Made by a program: the position numbers and the translations under genes. The notes under the pieces are model-generated. The model had not been told where the DNA came from. It saw only the letters and a list, made by a program, of their open reading frames with translations, and did not search any database. This document shows positions 41,938 to 51,502 of a stretch of DNA of 64,000 nucleotides, one piece after another. Position 1 is the stretch's first letter. Each line of letters opens with the position of its first letter. The stretch lies in assembly GCA_963829845.1 (NCBI GenBank), contig CAWHKD010000021.1:124001-188000 (forward strand). Direction: 5' to 3'. This DNA is from Gaiellasilicea sp963829845 (lineage in GTDB: Bacteria > Actinomycetota > Thermoleophilia > Gaiellales > Gaiellaceae).

Positions 41938-43534
41938 ATGGAACCGGCACCACCTGCGGGCAGCTACCACACCGACGAGGACGAGAAGATCCTCCACAAG
42001 CTCGGCTACGCGCAGGAGCTCTTCCGCGCGATGGGCGGCTTCCAGAACTTCGCGATCTCGTTCACGATCATCTCGATTCTGGCGGGATGCCTCACGTCGT
42101 ACTCGATTGCGTACGGCCAGGGCGGCCCGGTCTCGATCACCTGGGGCTGGCTCCTCGTCGGCCTGATGAGCACGATCGTCGCCCTGTCGATGGCGGAGAT
42201 CGCCTCGGCCTTCCCGACTGCGGGCGGCCTCTACTACTGGGCGTCGAAGCTCGGCAGCCCCGGCTGGGGGTGGTTCACGGGCTGGTTCAACCTGGTCGGC
42301 CAGATCGCGGTCACGGCTGCGATCGGCTACGGCCTCGCGATCTTCAGCACTGCCCTGATGAACTATTGGTTCGACTACCCGAACTCGAAGGGCTACGTCT
42401 ACCTCACGTATGCGATCGTGCTGGCCGTCGCTCTCCTCCTGAACCTGTTCCGGATCACGGTGACGGCGATGCTGAACACGATCTCGGCCTACTGGCACAT
42501 GATCGGGGTCGCACTGATCGTGATCATCCTGTTCACGGTCCCGGACAACCACCAGTCGTTCAGCTTCGTCTTCTCCGAGACGCTCAACCTGACGGGGTGG
42601 GGTGGCGAATCTGCTCCGAGCACATTCGGCAGCCCCGTGTTCTGGTACGTCGCCCTCACCGGCCTGCTCATGTCCCAGTACACGATTACGGGGTTCGACG
42701 CGTCGGCACACGTCGCCGAAGAGACCCAGCAGGCGTCGCGGTCTGCGGCCGTCGGGATGTACATGTCCGTCGTCGCGTCCGTGGTCTTCGGCTTCATCCT
42801 GCTCGTTGCCGTCACGGCAGCGCTGCCGGCCGAGCCGGTCTTCGACCTGTACATCGTGCCGTCGAGTTGGGTCGCCGCCATGGGGGAGAGTTGGGGGACG
42901 TTCATCCTCTTCATCTGCTGTGTGGCGCAGCTCTTCTGCCTGATCGCGTCGGTGACGTCCGCGTCCCGGATGCTGTTCGCGTTCTCGCGCGACCGCGCCG
43001 TGCCGGGGCATCAGCTCTGGCGCCGCGTGCTCGAGGAACCGCATCCCACACATGGCCGTCATCGCCATCGTCGTCGCGGCGGCGTTGTTGATGCTGCCGA
43101 CGCTTTACAACTTCTTCGTCGGCTACTACGTCGGGACGGGCATTGCCGTCATCGGCCTGTACATCGCATTCATCCTCCCGGTGATCCTCAGGTACCGGAT
43201 GAAGGACACGTTCGAGCCCGGAGCCTGGACGCTCGGGAAGCACTACCGGTGGATCGACCCGATCGCGATCGTCTGGGTGTTCTTCATCTGCATCGTCTTC
43301 CTCATGCCGCCTTACTCGATCAGCGCACCATGGGAGGACGGCTTCACCTGGGAGGCTGTGAACTACGCACCGCTGCTCGTGGGCGGTGCGATCGTGCTCT
43401 TCGGCGGCTGGTGGTTCGTCTCCGCCAAGAGATGGTTCAAAGGCCCCGTCCGGATGGGCACGGAGGAGGAGCTCGAGGCGCTCGAGCAGCGCATCGAGGA
43501 GTCGACCGGGATGCGTCCGGAGCCTGCGGCCTAG
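41938..43534 (+). pseudogene. APC-family amino acid/polyamine permease, single-base frameshift near 43035
   Basis: The first frame (MEPAPPAGSYHTDEDEKILH onward) covers ten or so helices with the APC signature GGLYYWASKLGSPGWGWFTG and ends coherent at SRMLFAFSRDRAVPGHQLWR. The next frame continues as NRIPHMAVIAIVVAAALLML and two last helices to 43534. GTGCTCGAGG with one C fewer gives RRVSRNRIPHMAV, so one extra base is the lesion. Whole product about 531 residues. It probably imports the amine used by the adjacent catabolic genes. Confidence 0.85.
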
Positions 43535-43573
43535 GACAGCGGCACGGGAAGGGGCGCTTCGCGCCCCTTCCCG

Positions 43574-44335
43574 TCAGCCCGTCCAGGCGCCGCCGTTCTG
43601 GTCGAGCGCCTGGCCCGTGACGCCGCGCGCGTCGGGAGAGAGCAGATAGGCGACGGTGCCGGCGATGTCCTCGGGCTGCCCCATCCGGCCGAGGGGGACC
43701 GCCTTCATCGCCTCCGCGACCGCTTCGTCGCGGGTCATCCCCGTTGCCTCGACGATCGCGTCGATGCCCTGCCAGGCCATGTCCGTCTCGACCCAGCCCG
43801 GGCAGATCGCGTTTACCTGCACGCCGTCCGCCGCGAGCTCGGCGGAGAACGAGCGCACGAGCCCGAGCAGCCCCGCCTTCGAGGCGCTGTACGCCGTGTA
43901 GCCGGGCACGGCGATCCTGGCGAGAATCGATGCGATCACGACGACGTCGCGACGGTCCGGCCCGGGTGCGAGATGCCGCGCGGCTGCGCGGATGCACCAG
44001 TAGCCGCCGAAGAGATTGGTCTTCACGATGTCCTCGAACCGGTCGTCGGGACCGTCGGCGTTCGGCCCGCCAACGCCGCTGTTGGCGACGAGCGCGTGGA
44101 TCGGCCCGCACGCCGAGGCGGCTGAGGCAAACGCCGCATCGACGCCGTCGTGGTCGCGGATGTCGCAGAAGTACGCATCGCCGCCGACCCGTGCCGCCAC
44201 CTCCTCGAGCTCGTCGAGGTTCGGTGCCAGCAGCGACAACGATGCTCCGTCGGCCGCGAGCCGCTCCGCGATCGCCTCGCCGATGCCGCGTCCGCCGCCG
44301 GTCACGACCACGTGCTTGCCCGCCAGTGCGTCCAC
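43574..44335 (-). CDS. Short-chain dehydrogenase/reductase
   Basis: 253 residues from GTG with AAAGGAG upstream. TGGGRGIGEAIAERL, the NSG segment, and YTAYSASKAGLLGLV with catalytic Tyr/Lys are present. NAICPGWVETDMAWQG and GVTGQALDQNGG complete the classical SDR. The gene converges on the permease 40 bp away. The substrate is unknown. Confidence 0.9.
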   Translation of the reverse strand: MDALAGKHVVVTGGGRGIGEAIAERLAADGASLSLLAPNLDELEEVAARVGGDAYFCDIRDHDGVDAAFASAASACGPIHALVANSGVGGPNADGPDDRFEDIVKTNLFGGYWCIRAAARHLAPGPDRRDVVVIASILARIAVPGYTAYSASKAGLLGLVRSFSAELAADGVQVNAICPGWVETDMAWQGIDAIVEATGMTRDEAVAEAMKAVPLGRMGQPEDIAGTVAYLLSPDARGVTGQALDQNGGAWTG

Positions 44336-44523
44336 CCCACTCCTTTTTTCGCTCTTTGCGTGAAGTTCGTGCGCCCGCATCTCTTGTGGGACGCGGAGGC
44401 GCAGCATAGATTTTCGGTTCCCCGCGGCCCACCTTCCGTCGTCGCCCGGGCCCGGGACCCCTCCCAATTCACTGCTAGAGCGTTCGACGCGATACGCAAA
44501 CACGCCATTGTGTAAAGAAAAAG

Positions 44524-44585
44524 CCGCAATTTGCGGACACGACGCGCGCCGCGGCCTTGACGCTCGCCGGCTGAGGCCCTAGCTT
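44524..44585 (+). promoter_or_regulatory. Promoter of tandem RNA 1 with upstream palindrome
   Basis: TTGACG (44557-44562), 17 nt, TAGCTT (44580-44585). The near-palindrome CCGCAA-T-TTGCGG lies at 44524-44536, 20 nt before the -35 box. The same arrangement recurs exactly 229 bp downstream. Confidence 0.65.
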
Positions 44586-44591
44586 CCCTCT

Positions 44592-44703
44592 TGCAGCGAG
44601 CACGGGACGCGAGTAGGTCGAGTCCGATCCGGGAGGCCGTAGGCGGAAGCCGAAAGTTCGTCGGATCGGGGGACGAAAGCGCACCCGGCTCGCTGAATTT
44701 TTT
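44592..44703 (+). ncRNA. Tandem structured RNA 1, unassigned
   Basis: About 112 nt. Outer stem AGCGAGC (44595-44601) / GCTCGCT (44688-44694) is followed by AATTTTTT, so the transcript likely ends there. Inside, CCGATCC (44624-44630) pairs with GGATCGG (44663-44669), and GGC-GGAA-GCC (44642-44651) is a small hairpin. Shared motifs with RNA 2 are CGCGAGTAGGTCGAG, GTAGGCGGAAGCCGAAA and GGACGAAAGCGC. I do not recognise a known family. Confidence 0.55.
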
Positions 44704-44752
44704 GTGGTCCAAAAGGCGCGGATCGCAATTCCGACCTCTCATGACGAAAAAG

Positions 44753-44814
44753 CCGCAATTTGCGGAATCTCCGTTTTTCCACCTCTTGACCACCACTCGG
44801 AGACGCCCTAGATT
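44753..44814 (+). promoter_or_regulatory. Promoter of tandem RNA 2 with upstream palindrome
   Basis: TTGACC (44786-44791), 17 nt, TAGATT (44809-44814), preceded by CCGCAATTTGCGG at 44753-44765. Every landmark lies 229 bp from its partner in unit 1. Confidence 0.65.
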
Positions 44815-44820
44815 CCTCCT

Positions 44821-44935
44821 TGCAGCGAGCACGGAGCGCGAGTAGGTCGAGGCTCCACCGGAGGACGAGTAGGCGGAAGCCGAAACGTCAGTCGGAGGGG
44901 CGGACGAAAGCGCCACCGGCTCGCTGAATTTATTT
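44821..44935 (+). ncRNA. Tandem structured RNA 2, unassigned
   Basis: About 115 nt. AGCGAGC (44824-44830) pairs with GCTCGCT (44919-44925), followed by GAATTTATTT. The internal GGC-GGAA-GCC hairpin and the GGACGAAAGCGCC segment are kept, while the stem corresponding to CCGATCC/GGATCGG has changed sequence. No open frame of any length fits inside. Confidence 0.55.
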
Positions 44936-44946
44936 GGGCGCAATCT

Positions 44947-44978
44947 GAAGAGGGGGCCGCGGAAGCGGCCCCCTCTTC
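44947..44978 (+). terminator. Very strong hairpin after the tandem RNAs
   Basis: GAAGAGGGGGCCGC (44947-44960) and GCGGCCCCCTCTTC (44965-44978) form a perfect 14-bp stem with a GGAA tetraloop, 12 nt after RNA 2 and 73 bp before the MFS start. It lacks a T tract. It could be a back-up terminator or part of an attenuator for the MFS gene. Confidence 0.55.
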
Positions 44979-45051
44979 GCGCCAAGATCCCTGAAGCTGC
45001 TCTGGGGCTGCCCGCGGCTGATAGTCCTTCTTCGCCGGTAACGTCGGTTCG

Positions 45052-46218
45052 ATGCGTCGGCTTCTGATTCTCGTTTCCGTGGTCGTGTTCGTGGACGCGA
45101 TGCTGTTCGGGGCGCTGGCGCCGCTCGTGCCCGGGTACGCGGACGAGTTCGGGCTTTCGAAGACCGGTGCCGGCCTGCTCGTCGCCTCCTTCGGCGCCGG
45201 CGCGCTGCTCGGCGGCATCCCAGGCGGGCTCGCGGCCGCGCGTTGGGGGCCTAAGAGCGCGGTCGTCGCGGGCCTCGTCCTCCTCGCCGCCTCGAGCTTC
45301 GCGTTCGCGGCCGCCGAGGGCCCGTGGGCGCTCGGCGTTGCTCGCCTCGTGCAGGGGTTCTCGAGCACGACCACGTGGGCGGGCGCGCTCGCCTGGCTGA
45401 CGGTCGCGACGCCGCGCGAGCGCAGGGGCGAGCTGATCGGGACTGCCTTCGGTGCCGCGGTCTTCGGCGCCATCCTCGGGCCGATGTTCGGCGCCGTCGC
45501 AGAAGCCGCCGGGATTCCCATCTCGTTCGTCGTCGTGGGCATCGTCGCCGCCGCGCTCGCCGCCTGGGCCGCAACCCGCCCCCGAGCAGCGCCGGAGCAC
45601 CAGGCGGCCGGTGCCGTGTCGCGCGCCTTCGCCGACCGGCGCTTCATCGGCGGTCTCTGGCTGAACACGCTACCGGCCTGGCTTTTTGGGACGCTAGTGG
45701 TCCTCGTCCCGCTCCAGCTCGACGACGGCGGCTTCACACCGCTCGCGATCGGCGCGGTCTTTCTCGCCGCCGGACTCGTCGAGACGATCGTCAACCCGTT
45801 CCTCGGCCGCTTCTCCGACCGCCGTGGCCGGTTGCTCCCGATCAGGATCGCGCTCGGCGCGTCGATCGTCGTCGCGCTCGCGTTCGCCGCTGCACGTGAT
45901 CCGTATCCGATGGCGCTGTTGACGATCCTCGCCGCGATCACGTTCGGTGCCTTCTACACGCCGGGCATGGCGCTCGTCTCCGACCGGACGGAGGCGGTGG
46001 GTCTCTCGCAGGCGATCGGCTTCGGGATCATGAACACGGCGTGGGCGCTCGGGAACATGACCGGCCCCGCGCTCGCGGGCGCTATCGCCGAGGCCGTCGG
46101 CGACGCCGTCCCCTACGCGTTGGCGGCGCTGCTCTGCCTGCTCACGCTCGCAGCGACGGGAACCGCTCGAGCACCCACGACGCGTCGAGTGGCCGGCGAC
46201 GGTAGCTCCGCCCGTTGA
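45052..46218 (+). CDS. Major facilitator superfamily transporter
   Basis: 388 residues with twelve predicted helices and the motif-A-like loop FSDRRGRLLPIRIA between helices 8 and 9; LVPGYADEFGLSKTGAGLLV at the first loop is common in drug/metabolite efflux MFS. Substrate unknown. The last 77 bp overlap the convergent gene ending at 46142. Upstream lie the tandem structured RNAs. Confidence 0.9.
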   Translation: MRRLLILVSVVVFVDAMLFGALAPLVPGYADEFGLSKTGAGLLVASFGAGALLGGIPGGLAAARWGPKSAVVAGLVLLAASSFAFAAAEGPWALGVARLVQGFSSTTTWAGALAWLTVATPRERRGELIGTAFGAAVFGAILGPMFGAVAEAAGIPISFVVVGIVAAALAAWAATRPRAAPEHQAAGAVSRAFADRRFIGGLWLNTLPAWLFGTLVVLVPLQLDDGGFTPLAIGAVFLAAGLVETIVNPFLGRFSDRRGRLLPIRIALGASIVVALAFAAARDPYPMALLTILAAITFGAFYTPGMALVSDRTEAVGLSQAIGFGIMNTAWALGNMTGPALAGAIAEAVGDAVPYALAALLCLLTLAATGTARAPTTRRVAGDGSSAR

Positions 46219-46636
46219 CGAGCGCGTAGTCCCCCGTTCGCGGATCCATCGGCAGCCGCGACTCGGCGGGATACCAGCGGTTGTGCCGCTCGATCAGCCC
46301 GTTCACCTCGCCAAACTCCCAGCGCCGCGCGAGCGCCTCCCACGCGTCCGCGTCTCGGCCGAGCGTCTCGTAGGCGGCCGCGAGCTGCTGCTCGTGCTGG
46401 CTCGTGAGTGCGTCGATCTCCCGCAGCCGCGCCATGTACGGGAGTGGTCCGCCGAGCGAGGCCAGGTAGCTGCCCGGATCCGGGCGGAAGTTGCGCAGCC
46501 GAAGCTCCAGCTCGCGCCCGCGAAGCGGGCTGTCGCGCAGATCGGCCTCGAGCCCCGCCAGATCACGCCGGTCCCGCGGCGTCTCCGGCAGAACGACTCC
46601 CTGCCGCATGATCCGCTCGCGCTCGCGCCGCCTCAC
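46142..46636 (-). CDS. Hypothetical protein
   Basis: 164 residues, charged and largely helical (ELELRLRNFRPDPGSYLASL; DALTSQHEQQLAAAYETLG), with an Asn/Arg/Tyr-rich C-terminus (NGLIERHNRWYPAESRLP). No signal or membrane segment. Third gene of a small minus-strand operon (47275 to 46142). Confidence 0.65.
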   Translation of the reverse strand: MRRRERERIMRQGVVLPETPRDRRDLAGLEADLRDSPLRGRELELRLRNFRPDPGSYLASLGGPLPYMARLREIDALTSQHEQQLAAAYETLGRDADAWEALARRWEFGEVNGLIERHNRWYPAESRLPMDPRTGDYALVNGRSYRRRPLDASWVLERFPSLRA

Positions 46637-46649
46637 GCGGGAACGGTAC

Positions 46650-46838
46650 CTAGCGACCGAACAAGCGGCCCAGCAGGCCGCGGCGATGCTCCACCTGCTG
46701 CTCGGGCGCGACGTCCTCGACCCGCGGCTCGGTCAAGCCCAGGATGTTCTCGGTCGACCGTTGTCGAGACTGCTCGGCTCGCTCGCGGTCGCCACGCAGA
46801 GCCGCGCGCATCTCGTCGATCTGGCTCTCCTCTTTCAC
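46650..46838 (-). CDS. Small charged hypothetical protein
   Basis: 62 residues (MKEESQIDEMRAALRGDRER), helical and rich in Glu and Arg, ending in the basic RRGLLGRLFGR. The start overlaps the upstream stop, so it is translationally coupled. Function unknown. Confidence 0.6.
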   Translation of the reverse strand: MKEESQIDEMRAALRGDRERAEQSRQRSTENILGLTEPRVEDVAPEQQVEHRRGLLGRLFGR

Positions 46839-47275
46839 GCGTCGGAGCTTCGATCCGCATCAGGCGGTTCCTCCCTCGCGACCACTGCACAGCGTCTGCG
46901 GTCGCCCGGGAGAGGCGAAGGCGCGTACCTGAGGACGCGGAAGACGGCGCCGTCCAGCTCGAGCACGGCGCCGGGGACGGGGAGAGCGTCCGGCTGCGGG
47001 ACAAGTGTGTACCCGCTCGGCGACGGCACGAAGGCGAGCCACCCGGCATCGGCGGCCGGCTCGGAGACCGGTGCCTCGAGCTGTGGCGTCGTGCTCGGCG
47101 CAGGCGGTTGCGGTGGGGCTGCGGCGGGCACGTCGTTCGACCCCGGCGCCCGTTCGCCCGCGACCTCGTCGACCAGCTCGACGACGCGCTCGATCAGCCC
47201 GGCAAGGCGGTCGAGCGAGGGCAGGGCGACCTGGGGAGACGGCTGGGGCTGCCTCCGCCGACGCCAGAGCCGCAT
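46835..47275 (-). CDS. Hypothetical protein with Pro-rich linker
   Basis: 146 residues from MRLWRRRRQPQPSPQVALPS with AAAGGTG upstream: basic N-terminus, a helix (LAGLIERVVELVDEVAG), a Pro/Ala linker, and a small beta-rich domain (GWLAFVPSPSGYTLVPQP, LELDGAVFRVLRYAPSPLPG). It heads the operon. A longer start at 47302 coincides with the divergent ATG at 47301. Confidence 0.6.
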   Translation of the reverse strand: MRLWRRRRQPQPSPQVALPSLDRLAGLIERVVELVDEVAGERAPGSNDVPAAAPPQPPAPSTTPQLEAPVSEPAADAGWLAFVPSPSGYTLVPQPDALPVPGAVLELDGAVFRVLRYAPSPLPGDRRRCAVVAREEPPDADRSSDA

Positions 47276-47300
47276 CTCGGGCACCTTTGCTCCCCCCTCC

Positions 47301-48278
47301 ATGCTCCCCTACACGGGGAGGTCTCCCTCGATGGACGCCTCGTTCGCACCGATGTCAACGAGCATCGCCTCGTTCATGCCCACGATCCTACGCATACGAT
47401 CGGTTCGTGGACGAGCGCGGCCGCCACCTCGTCTACAGCGTCACGAAGACGTTCCTCGGCGTACTGTGCCTTCGCCTCGAGCTCGACCTCGAAGCGCCGG
47501 TGGCGACGTGGATCGACGAGACCGACCTGCCGCGCGCGACGCTGCGGCAGCTGCTCAATCACACGAGCGGGATCCCGGACTACGGCCGTCTCCCCGAGTA
47601 CGGAGCGGCCGTTCGAGACACGCCTTCAGAGCCGTGGGGCGACGGGGAGCTGCTCGCCCGGTCGCTCGCGGCCGGCACGGACTTCGAGCCGGGCCACGGC
47701 TGGGCCTACTCGAACACGGGCTTCCTGCTCGTGCGGCGCATCGTCGACGCGGCTGCGCCGGGAGGGTTCGCCGGCGCGCTCGAGCGCGAGCTGTCGGCCC
47801 GCTGGGCCTCGCGGACACGACGCTCGCACTCGAGCTCGACGACCTGGACGGGCTCGTTCCGGGCTGGAGCACGCAGATCGGCGACGGCCGGCAGGACGTG
47901 CGCGGCCGCTACCACCCGCGCTGGGTCGGGCACCGGACGCTCGCATCCACGCACGCCGACCAGCGGCGCTTCTGGATCGCCCTCGCCGCCGGCGAGCTCT
48001 GCGATCTCGGCCGGCTGAGCGAGGGCGTGCCGATTGGGTTCGACGCACCCGGCTTCGTGCGGCCGAGCTACGGGCTCGGGCTGATGACGGATCCGGGCCG
48101 GCCGGGGGGCCTGCTGATCGGCCACGGCGGCGGTGGGCCTGGCTACGCCGCAGCCACCTTCGCCGTGGTGCGGGAAAGCGACGACCCGCTCGTCGCCATC
48201 GAGCTCAGCGGCGACGAGCGGGTCGATGTCCAGGCGAAAGCGCTGGACGTGTTGCGGGAACGCGCTACCGCAGGGTGA
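47301..48278 (+). pseudogene. Serine hydrolase of the class C beta-lactamase family, at least two frameshifts
   Basis: Coding runs through three frames. VSLDGRLVRTDVNEHRLVHA is followed, after a missing base near 47390, by AYDRFVDERGRHLVYSVTKT with the SxxK nucleophile, and by GWAYSNTGF with the YSN motif. A second missing base near 47815 leads to GPLGLADTTLALELDDLDG and then LLIGHGGGGPGYAAATFAVV with the HGG triad motif. The joined protein would be about 325 residues. Whether penicillin-binding, esterase or peptidase cannot be decided. Confidence 0.75.
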
Positions 48279-49245
48279 ACGTCCTCCGAACGGGCGCGCT
48301 CGTCCGGCCGGACGTGTCGCGGACGGCGATCGTGACCGTGTAGCGGCCGCTGCCGCGGAGGCGCGGCACGGGCACCCAGCTGCGGGTGTAGACGCCGCAC
48401 GGGTTCGGGGCGATCCGCGTCGTGAACCGACGCGTGTACGCCGCCTTCCCCGGCTTCCGCTCGGTGGCGAGGATGGTCAGGTTTCGCGGCGAGTCGTCGC
48501 AGATCCGGAACCGAGCGTAGACGCGGGCGCCGAGGAAGCGGACCGAGATCAGCTTCACGGTCGGCCGCGCATTCGTGATCGGAGCCGACGGGACGACGAT
48601 GCCGGACGGCGCCGAGAGGGCCGAGCCGGAGCCGTTGGCGTTCTTGGCGGTCACCTCGACGCGGAGCCGGAAGCCGACGTCGGCATTCCGCACGCCGTAG
48701 GTCTTGCCCGTCGCGCCGGTGATCGGGCCGCACGCGATCGCGTCGATGTCGCAGCGCTGCCACTGGTACGTGTACGACGTCGGGGAGTTCGTCCACGAGC
48801 CTTCCTCGGCAGTCAGCGCCTCCCCGGCCTCCAGGGTGCCGGCGATCGTGGGCCGGGCGGTGTTCCGCGGCGCCGCGCTCGGAGCGACGACCGCGGTCGG
48901 AGCGGACCGTGCGTTGACGGCGCCCTCCGCGTTGATGCCGGTGACACGGACGCGCATCGTCCGCTCCGCATCGACGCTCGTGAGCAGATACATCCTCTGC
49001 GTGGCGCCGGCGACGTTCGCACATGCTGCGCCGCTCGTGTTGCAGCGCTGCCACTGGTACTGGAAGGCGGTCGGGCTGTTGCTCCACGTGCCGTTCTGCG
49101 CCGTCAGCGTCTCCCCGACCTTCGGCGTGCCGGTGATCGTCGGCGCTGTCGTGTTGGCGGGTGGAGCGGCCACTGCCGCGCCGGCCCAGACGCCCAGGGC
49201 CGCGAGCAGCGCCCCCAGGCTCGGAATGAATCGTCGTGTGCTCAC
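48265..49245 (-). CDS. Secreted protein with two Ig-like repeats
   Basis: 326 residues. Signal peptide 1-26, then two repeats of about 90 residues, each with P.I.GT...GE.LTA..G.W..SPT...YQWQRC and a later Cys (about 35-120 and 128-220), then a C-terminal beta domain (about 225-326). Extracellular or wall-associated. Its stop overlaps the convergent hydrolase gene by 14 bp. Confidence 0.8.
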   Translation of the reverse strand: MSTRRFIPSLGALLAALGVWAGAAVAAPPANTTAPTITGTPKVGETLTAQNGTWSNSPTAFQYQWQRCNTSGAACANVAGATQRMYLLTSVDAERTMRVRVTGINAEGAVNARSAPTAVVAPSAAPRNTARPTIAGTLEAGEALTAEEGSWTNSPTSYTYQWQRCDIDAIACGPITGATGKTYGVRNADVGFRLRVEVTAKNANGSGSALSAPSGIVVPSAPITNARPTVKLISVRFLGARVYARFRICDDSPRNLTILATERKPGKAAYTRRFTTRIAPNPCGVYTRSWVPVPRLRGSGRYTVTIAVRDTSGRTSAPVRRTFTLR

Positions 49246-49407
49246 AGTCGAAGATCCTTTCGTCAGGATTACGACTTGAAAACGACAAAGAGGGGCTCCA
49301 GGGTGTTGGCCTTTACGGAGTCCTTACGACCCGGACGAGCAATGCAGTCTCGAATCCGATCGCACGGGGTAGCGGTAAGAGAGGAATAACGACCCGAGGG
49401 GGAATGG

Positions 49408-50307
49408 ATGCGACGAATCTTGCTGACACTCGTCCTGCTCGCGCTGGCGGCGCCGGTCGCGCTGGCGCAGGCGACGTATCCGGAGAAGATCGCCCTGCCG
49501 AACGGCTTTGCGCCGGAGGGGATCGAGATCAAGGGACACACCGCCTATGTCGGCTCGGTCGGGAGCGGCGCCATCTGGGCCGGCGACCTTCGCACCGGCA
49601 CCGGTGACGTGATCGTCCAGGGAGCCCCGGGCACGCGCTCGGCGACTGGGATCGAGTACGATCACGGTTTGCTCTGGGTCTCGGGCGCCCGATTCGGGAA
49701 CGCCCTTGTCTACGACGCGAAGACCGGAGTGCTCGTACAGGTGCTCCAGCTCGCCACAGGCACGGCCCCGACCTTCATCAACGACGCGGTCGCCACGCAG
49801 CGTGGCGTCTACTTCACCGACTCGCAGCGGCCCGTGCTCTACAAGGTGGAGCGCACCGGGCACCACGTCGGCCAGGTGACGACGATCCCGCTGGGCGGTG
49901 ACTACCACCATGTGGCCGGGGCGTTCAATCTGAACGGCATCGTCGCGACGCCGAACGGCAAGACGCTAATCGCCGTGCAGAGCGTGGCCAAGAAGCTCTT
50001 CGCGATCGACCCCGAGACGGGCGTCGCGAAGACGATCGACATCGGCGGCTACGACCTCACGAACGGCGACGGGCTGCTCCTGCAAGGGTTCACGCTCTAC
50101 GTCGTCCAGAACCGTGACAACAAGGTCGCCGTCTTCGAGCTCTCGCACGACCTGACGAAGGCGACGTTCCTGCGCACGATCACCGACCCGGATCTAGATG
50201 TCCCGACCACGATTGACCAGTCGGGTCACAGGCTGTACGTCGTCAACGCCCGCTTCGGGACGACGACGCCGACCGACCAGGCCTACCAGATCGTCAGGCT
50301 CAGCTGA
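49408..50307 (+). CDS. Secreted beta-propeller protein (SMP-30/NHL-like)
   Basis: 299 residues with signal peptide (MRRILLTLVLLALAAPVALA) and six-bladed-propeller-like repeats, each with a G/NxxYV or LYV turn (GHTAYVGSVGSGAIWAGDL, NGKTLIAVQSVAKKLFAIDP, GHRLYVVNARFG). GAGGGGG lies 6 nt before the ATG. Ligand unknown; superoxide dismutase-type alternatives are excluded. The stop overlaps the convergent gene by 8 bp. Confidence 0.8.
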   Translation: MRRILLTLVLLALAAPVALAQATYPEKIALPNGFAPEGIEIKGHTAYVGSVGSGAIWAGDLRTGTGDVIVQGAPGTRSATGIEYDHGLLWVSGARFGNALVYDAKTGVLVQVLQLATGTAPTFINDAVATQRGVYFTDSQRPVLYKVERTGHHVGQVTTIPLGGDYHHVAGAFNLNGIVATPNGKTLIAVQSVAKKLFAIDPETGVAKTIDIGGYDLTNGDGLLLQGFTLYVVQNRDNKVAVFELSHDLTKATFLRTITDPDLDVPTTIDQSGHRLYVVNARFGTTTPTDQAYQIVRLS

Positions 50308-51495
50308 ACGTCACGAGCGCACTCTCGCGCGCATGGGCGCCCGCCAGGCACGACCGGCGGGCGTCCGGGCGCTCGAGCAGCGGACAGCCCTCGCGCTCGA
50401 AGGCGCCGTCGGTCAGCACTGCGATCGCCTTGCCGAGCCAGCGGTAGCAGGCTGTCCTCGTCGCGCCCGTGAAGAGCTCGCAGCGGCCAACGAGGCGAAC
50501 GTAGGCGGCCGTCGAGGCGCCGAGCAGGTTCTGCGCTTTCGTCCCGCGAACGCATGCGACCGCGTCGCGCTGGTCGTCGAGGCCGGCGCACAGCTCGAGC
50601 TGCTGCTCGGGGTCGGCCGGCCCGATCACCGCCGCGCCGGTGATGCAGGCTTCGCGCTGGAGGCCTGCGAGGTCGCGGCAGAGGACGTCGAGGTGGATCG
50701 GGGAGTCGATGACGATCCCCTCCGGCCGGTCGTCGACGAACGCCCGGTACCAGCAGGGGCGAACGAACTCGGTCGGCTGGGCTGCACAGAGCGTGCGCGG
50801 ATCCGTGTCCGCACCGGCGGGGAGCGCCGCCTGATCGGCGCCGGCGACGGCGAACCAGTAGTCGTGGTAGGCGCCCTGGGCGCAGTCGGGAGCCGTGCCC
50901 TGCCCGAGCGCGCGGCAGAGGGCGAGGGCGGGAGGCAGGTGGTCGTTGTAGATCCGCATGAACGCGTGGCCGAGGCCGTGCACGCAGCTGTAGCGCCGGT
51001 ACCGCGTGCCTGCGTCCGAGCAGATGGCGGCGGCGGCTCGCGGCCGCCGCGGATCGATCGAGGGCGCGACGCCCGTGACGAGGCCGTGCGCGAACCCGGC
51101 ACTACAGCCAGGATCGTTGCTCCGTGGCAGCACGTCCTGCAGGTTGGCGAGCGTCAGCTCCCTGTCGAGCGCGAACGTCCTGCCCACCGTGTGCATGACC
51201 CCGTGACAATTGATGAGCACGAAGCCGCCTTCGCGCCTCGCTGCGCGCTCGATCGCGGCGACCGTGCGCCTCGGGTCGTCGGTGTCCGCGACCAGCCGCT
51301 GAAACTCCTGCGATGTAGCAGTCGCGTGACGCGTCGGCGCAGGAGGCCGCGGCAGACGGTGAGCTCCACCGCCTCGGGCGGCTCGCCGCCGCCGTCCCGA
51401 GTGAGCAGCACGGCCGCAGTGAGCAGCACCGCCGCACCGAGTGCGCCGGCAAGCAGGAGGAGGGCGGCCCGGCGCGGGCCGCCCTCCCGTTCTCG
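50300..51495 (-). pseudogene. Cys-rich membrane-anchored protein with frameshifted N-terminus
   Basis: The C-terminal 306 residues are clean, with many Cys (CSAGFAHGLVTG, YSCVHGLGHAFMR, CWYRAF, CITGAAVIG). Upstream coding continues in two other frames: an anchor helix (ALLLLAGALGAAVLLTAAVL), then ASCADASRDCYIA, then QEFQRLVADTDDPRRTV reaching VLINCHGVMHTVG. Two extra bases near 51315 and 51355 would explain this. No start codon is found before the anchor. The repeating HG-His pattern suggests metal or haem binding, which is a guess. Confidence 0.65.
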
Positions 51496-51502
51496 TCCTG
51501 CC

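Noticed and set aside
44592..44935. T-box leaders
   Set aside because: The AGTAG-like segments were suggestive, but no T-box sequence (the TGGNACC-type bulge) or downstream aminoacyl-tRNA synthetase gene is present.
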